Source: Bacteroidota bacterium
GTDB lineage: Bacteria > Bacteroidota > Bacteroidia > Bacteroidales > VadinHA17
DNA length: 5,029 bases
Direction: 5' to 3'
Assembly: GCA_016868515.1 (NCBI GenBank)
Contig: VGGM01000152.1
Span: 1 to 5,029 of the forward strand
How positions within the stretch are numbered: position 1 is the stretch's first letter; each line of letters starts with the position of its first letter. The notes beneath the pieces were generated by a model. That model was not told the DNA's origin. It worked only from the letters and a program-made list of their open reading frames with translations, and did no database searches. The position numbers and the translations under genes were made by a program. Of this stretch, positions 2,637-5,029 are shown piece after piece.

Positions 2637-5029
2637 ATGTACAGGAAACCGCTCCTTGCTTTATTTGCTGTCGCCTCGCTTGTGACTCTTAATCAATGCT
2701 TTACACCTAAACCACTGGTGCAGGGTGATCCTTCAGGCAGAACCCCTTCAGCCGTAAGGGAATTCCGGGCAGCATGGGTTGCAACAGTCGCAAACATCAA
2801 CTGGCCTAGCAAACCGGGCATTCCGGTTGATAAACAGAAAGAGGAGGCCATACAACTTCTCGATTTGCTTCAGAAACATAACTTCAATGCTGTTGTATTT
2901 CAGGTAAGGCCACAATGTGATGCTCTCTACCTCAGCGAACTCGAGCCCTGGTCGTACTACCTGACAGGCGAACAGGGGAAGGCTCCCGATCCTTACTATG
3001 ATCCTCTGGAGTTCTGGATCGAGGAGGCCCACAACCGGGGCATCGAGCTTCATGCCTGGCTCAATCCATACAGGGCCCACCATGTTTCCGGCGGGCCTGT
3101 AACTGAAAGTTCAATTGTGAAACGCCGCCCCGAACTGGCTCTCTACCTTGAGGCAGGCTACTGGTGGCTCGATCCGTCACTGCAGGGTACGCAGGACCAT
3201 TCATATAATGTCGTTATGGATCTTGTAAAGAGGTATGACCTCGACGGAATCCATTTCGATGACTACTTCTATCCCTATCCCGACTATAACAACTTTAAGG
3301 ACTTTCCTGATGATGCCAGCTGGCAGGCTTACCTGAATGGGGGAGGTAAATTTAGCCGCAGCGACTGGCGGAGGCAGGGCGTAGACAGGTTCATTGAAAG
3401 ACTCTATAAAAGTATTAAGGCCGAAAAGCCGCATGTTAAGTTCGGCCTCAGTCCGTTCGGTATCTGGAGGCCCTACAATCCGCTTTCAGTTTCCGGGTTT
3501 GACCAGCATGAGGTGCTCTACGCCGACGCCCGCAAGTGGCTCAATGAGGGATGGATAGACTACTACTCGCCTCAGCTTTACTGGCCTGTGGGTCAGCTTC
3601 AGCAGAGTTATCCTGTCCTGCTCGGCTGGTGGAAAGATGAGAATATCCGGAACCGCCACCTCTGGCCTGGAATAAGCATTGACAGGTTTCAGGGCGACAG
3701 GGCAATTGACGAGATTACCAGCCAGATTATGATAGCCCGCGGAATGCTTCCCGAAAGCCCCGGCGTCATACACTGGAGCATCGGCCCGCTGGCTATGTCA
3801 CCGTCGCTTGCTAAGGCTATGTTGTCGGGTCCGTATCAGAAGCAGGCCCTGGTTCCCCCGTCACCCTGGTTATCGGCCAAAGCTCCGGCCGCACCACTGG
3901 TATCACTGCTCACTGACCTCGACTCAGTAAGGGTGACATGGTCACACCCCCGCGGCGTTGAGATGGGCCGATATGTAGTTTATTACCGCTTCGGCAGTAC
4001 GTGGAATTACATGATTTGCAGCGGGGATAAGAATTCTGCAGTGATACCCGCCTTTTCGGTTAATACGGCCATGCTGCGGCAGATCGACCCCGAAGGCTTC
4101 ACTGGCTTTAAGGAACTACTTACTCCGCTTCAGTCGGTTGCAGTGACAGCCGTCGACAGATTTGGTAATGAGAGCGAGGTTTCGGAGATGCCCGTTACCG
4201 GCATTACCTATGACACCGCGGCAGATATCTACACCATACTGGCAAGGCATAAGGTTCCGTACAGACCTGCTGCCTACAGGGAGCCGGCTGTAAAACCGGG
4301 TATCGACGTGCTTCTGGAAGACCACCTCGACCTTGTAAGGGGAAAAAGGGTGGGGCTCATCACAAACCCCTCGGCTGTTGGTTCCGACATGCGCAGCACG
4401 CTCGATATACTCGCCGTAACCGCTGAGGTTAACCTGGTGGCCCTGTTTGGTGCCGAACACGGTGTCCGGGGCGCCCTTGAGGGACGTATCATCCAGGAAG
4501 GCGAGCCAGACCCGGTTACTGGTATACCTGTTTACAGCCTTTACGGCGATAGTTACGCCCCAAAACGGGAGTGGCTGCAGGGACTTGACATTTTAATATT
4601 TGACATCCAGGGGGTTGGCTCAGCATGGTATACCTATAAGTACTCCATGTCGTTTGCTATGGAGGAATGCGCCAGGGCCGGCATCACCTTTATGGTACTC
4701 GACCGCCCGAACCCTCTGAACGGGCGAATTGTTGAAGGGCCGATGCTCGACATGGGACGTCACTTCCGCCATCCCTTGCCCCTGCGGCATGGAATGACAT
4801 ACGGTGAACTCGCAACAATGTGGAATGAGACCGAAGGCTACGGGGCTAACCTCGTGGTAATAAAAATGAAGGGCTGGCGCCGATATATGCCGTGGAACGA
4901 AACAGGACTGCTATGGGTAATGCCCTCCCCCAACATGCCAACGCCCGAAACGGCAATGGTATATCCCGGACAGTGTCTCTTCGAACGCTCTAACATGTCG
5001 GAAGGCAGGGGCACCAGCAAACCTTTCAT
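2637..5029 (+). CDS. Exported GHL10 - Fn3-like - NamZ (DUF1343) fusion glycosidase, 3' end outside window
   Basis: One frame runs from the ATG at 2637 to the window end without a stop (797 full codons). Residues 1-20 are a signal peptide, with Cys21 a possible lipid anchor although the preceding LNQ is not a standard lipobox. Residues about 40-400 are a glycosyl-hydrolase-like 10 barrel (GHL10, PF02638, YngK type): REFRAAWVATVANINWPSK, FNAVVFQVRP (83-92), ELHAWLNPYR (137-146), DGIHFDDYFYP (203-213, the acidic pair D208/D209 being the likely active-site residues), FGLSPFGIW (269-277) and DYYSPQLYW (308-316). Residues about 415-515 resemble an Fn3 linker (YVVYYRF, AVTAVDRFGNESE). From about 553 a NamZ domain (DUF1343, PF07075, GH171) begins: GKRVGLITNPSAV, FGAEHGVRG (603-611, the conserved Glu/His), FDIQGVGSAWYTY (655-667), VLDRPNPLNG, PLRHGMTYGELA and SNMSEGRGTSKPF at the cut end. 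NamZ releases MurNAc from the non-reducing end of peptidoglycan fragments. GHL10 substrates are less certain. Peptidoglycan degradation or recycling outside the inner membrane is inferred. Roughly 130-150 residues are probably missing. Confidence 0.92.
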   Translation, partial: MYRKPLLALFAVASLVTLNQCFTPKPLVQGDPSGRTPSAVREFRAAWVATVANINWPSKPGIPVDKQKEEAIQLLDLLQKHNFNAVVFQVRPQCDALYLSELEPWSYYLTGEQGKAPDPYYDPLEFWIEEAHNRGIELHAWLNPYRAHHVSGGPVTESSIVKRRPELALYLEAGYWWLDPSLQGTQDHSYNVVMDLVKRYDLDGIHFDDYFYPYPDYNNFKDFPDDASWQAYLNGGGKFSRSDWRRQGVDRFIERLYKSIKAEKPHVKFGLSPFGIWRPYNPLSVSGFDQHEVLYADARKWLNEGWIDYYSPQLYWPVGQLQQSYPVLLGWWKDENIRNRHLWPGISIDRFQGDRAIDEITSQIMIARGMLPESPGVIHWSIGPLAMSPSLAKAMLSGPYQKQALVPPSPWLSAKAPAAPLVSLLTDLDSVRVTWSHPRGVEMGRYVVYYRFGSTWNYMICSGDKNSAVIPAFSVNTAMLRQIDPEGFTGFKELLTPLQSVAVTAVDRFGNESEVSEMPVTGITYDTAADIYTILARHKVPYRPAAYREPAVKPGIDVLLEDHLDLVRGKRVGLITNPSAVGSDMRSTLDILAVTAEVNLVALFGAEHGVRGALEGRIIQEGEPDPVTGIPVYSLYGDSYAPKREWLQGLDILIFDIQGVGSAWYTYKYSMSFAMEECARAGITFMVLDRPNPLNGRIVEGPMLDMGRHFRHPLPLRHGMTYGELATMWNETEGYGANLVVIKMKGWRRYMPWNETGLLWVMPSPNMPTPETAMVYPGQCLFERSNMSEGRGTSKPF

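Noticed and set aside
2748..5029. Several minus-strand open frames within the large gene (for example 2748-3083, 3486-3773, 4116-4460, 4838-5029)
   Set aside because: They are antisense to a continuous plus-strand frame whose translation carries GHL10 and NamZ motifs throughout, and their own translations resemble no family. They reflect the GC-rich codon use of the real gene.
1..5029. CRISPR array, tRNA, rRNA, insertion sequence or phage elements
   Set aside because: No spaced direct repeats of array type, no cloverleaf-like sequence and no transposase, integrase or terminal inverted repeats were seen in the window.

Overview
The window looks like chromosomal DNA from a member of the Bacteroidota, probably an environmental or gut Bacteroidales-like lineage. 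Three of the five genes are preceded by an exact match to the Bacteroidota -7 promoter element TAnnTTTG. Shine-Dalgarno sequences are absent. Four of the five products carry or may carry export signals, and the protein families (stand-alone carboxypeptidase-regulatory-like domain, MORN_2/YwqK-type repeats, GHL10 and NamZ/DUF1343) are typical of that phylum. There are no RNA genes, CRISPR arrays, insertion sequences or phage genes.

Layout: (1) positions 1-498, plus strand, is the 3' part of an unrecognised gene that enters from outside the window. (2) 590-1054, plus strand, encodes a small exported protein made of five repeats with an exact 24-residue period. (3) A strong hairpin at 1091-1126 sits between this gene and the convergent one and can end transcription from both sides. 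(4) 1146-1511, minus strand, encodes a small exported protein with a single carboxypeptidase-regulatory-like beta-sandwich domain. (5) 1722-2297, minus strand, encodes an exported protein of unknown function with a Gln/Gly/Ala-rich insert. It has its own promoter and a clear intrinsic terminator at 1645-1684. (6) A 339-base divergent intergenic region follows. (7) From 2637 to the window end, plus strand, runs one uninterrupted reading frame of at least 797 codons. It is an exported or lipid-anchored multidomain enzyme: a GHL10 (PF02638) glycoside-hydrolase-like barrel, an Fn3-like linker, and a NamZ (DUF1343, GH171-type exo-muramidase) domain cut by the window edge.

The genes do not form an operon. 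Genes 2 and 3 converge, genes 4 and 5 diverge, and genes 3 and 4 each have their own promoter. The shared theme is the cell envelope. The only strong functional prediction is the last gene, likely to act on peptidoglycan glycan fragments (MurNAc-containing) outside the cytoplasmic membrane. It is the most interesting object here because two distinct glycosidase modules that are usually separate proteins are joined in one chain.
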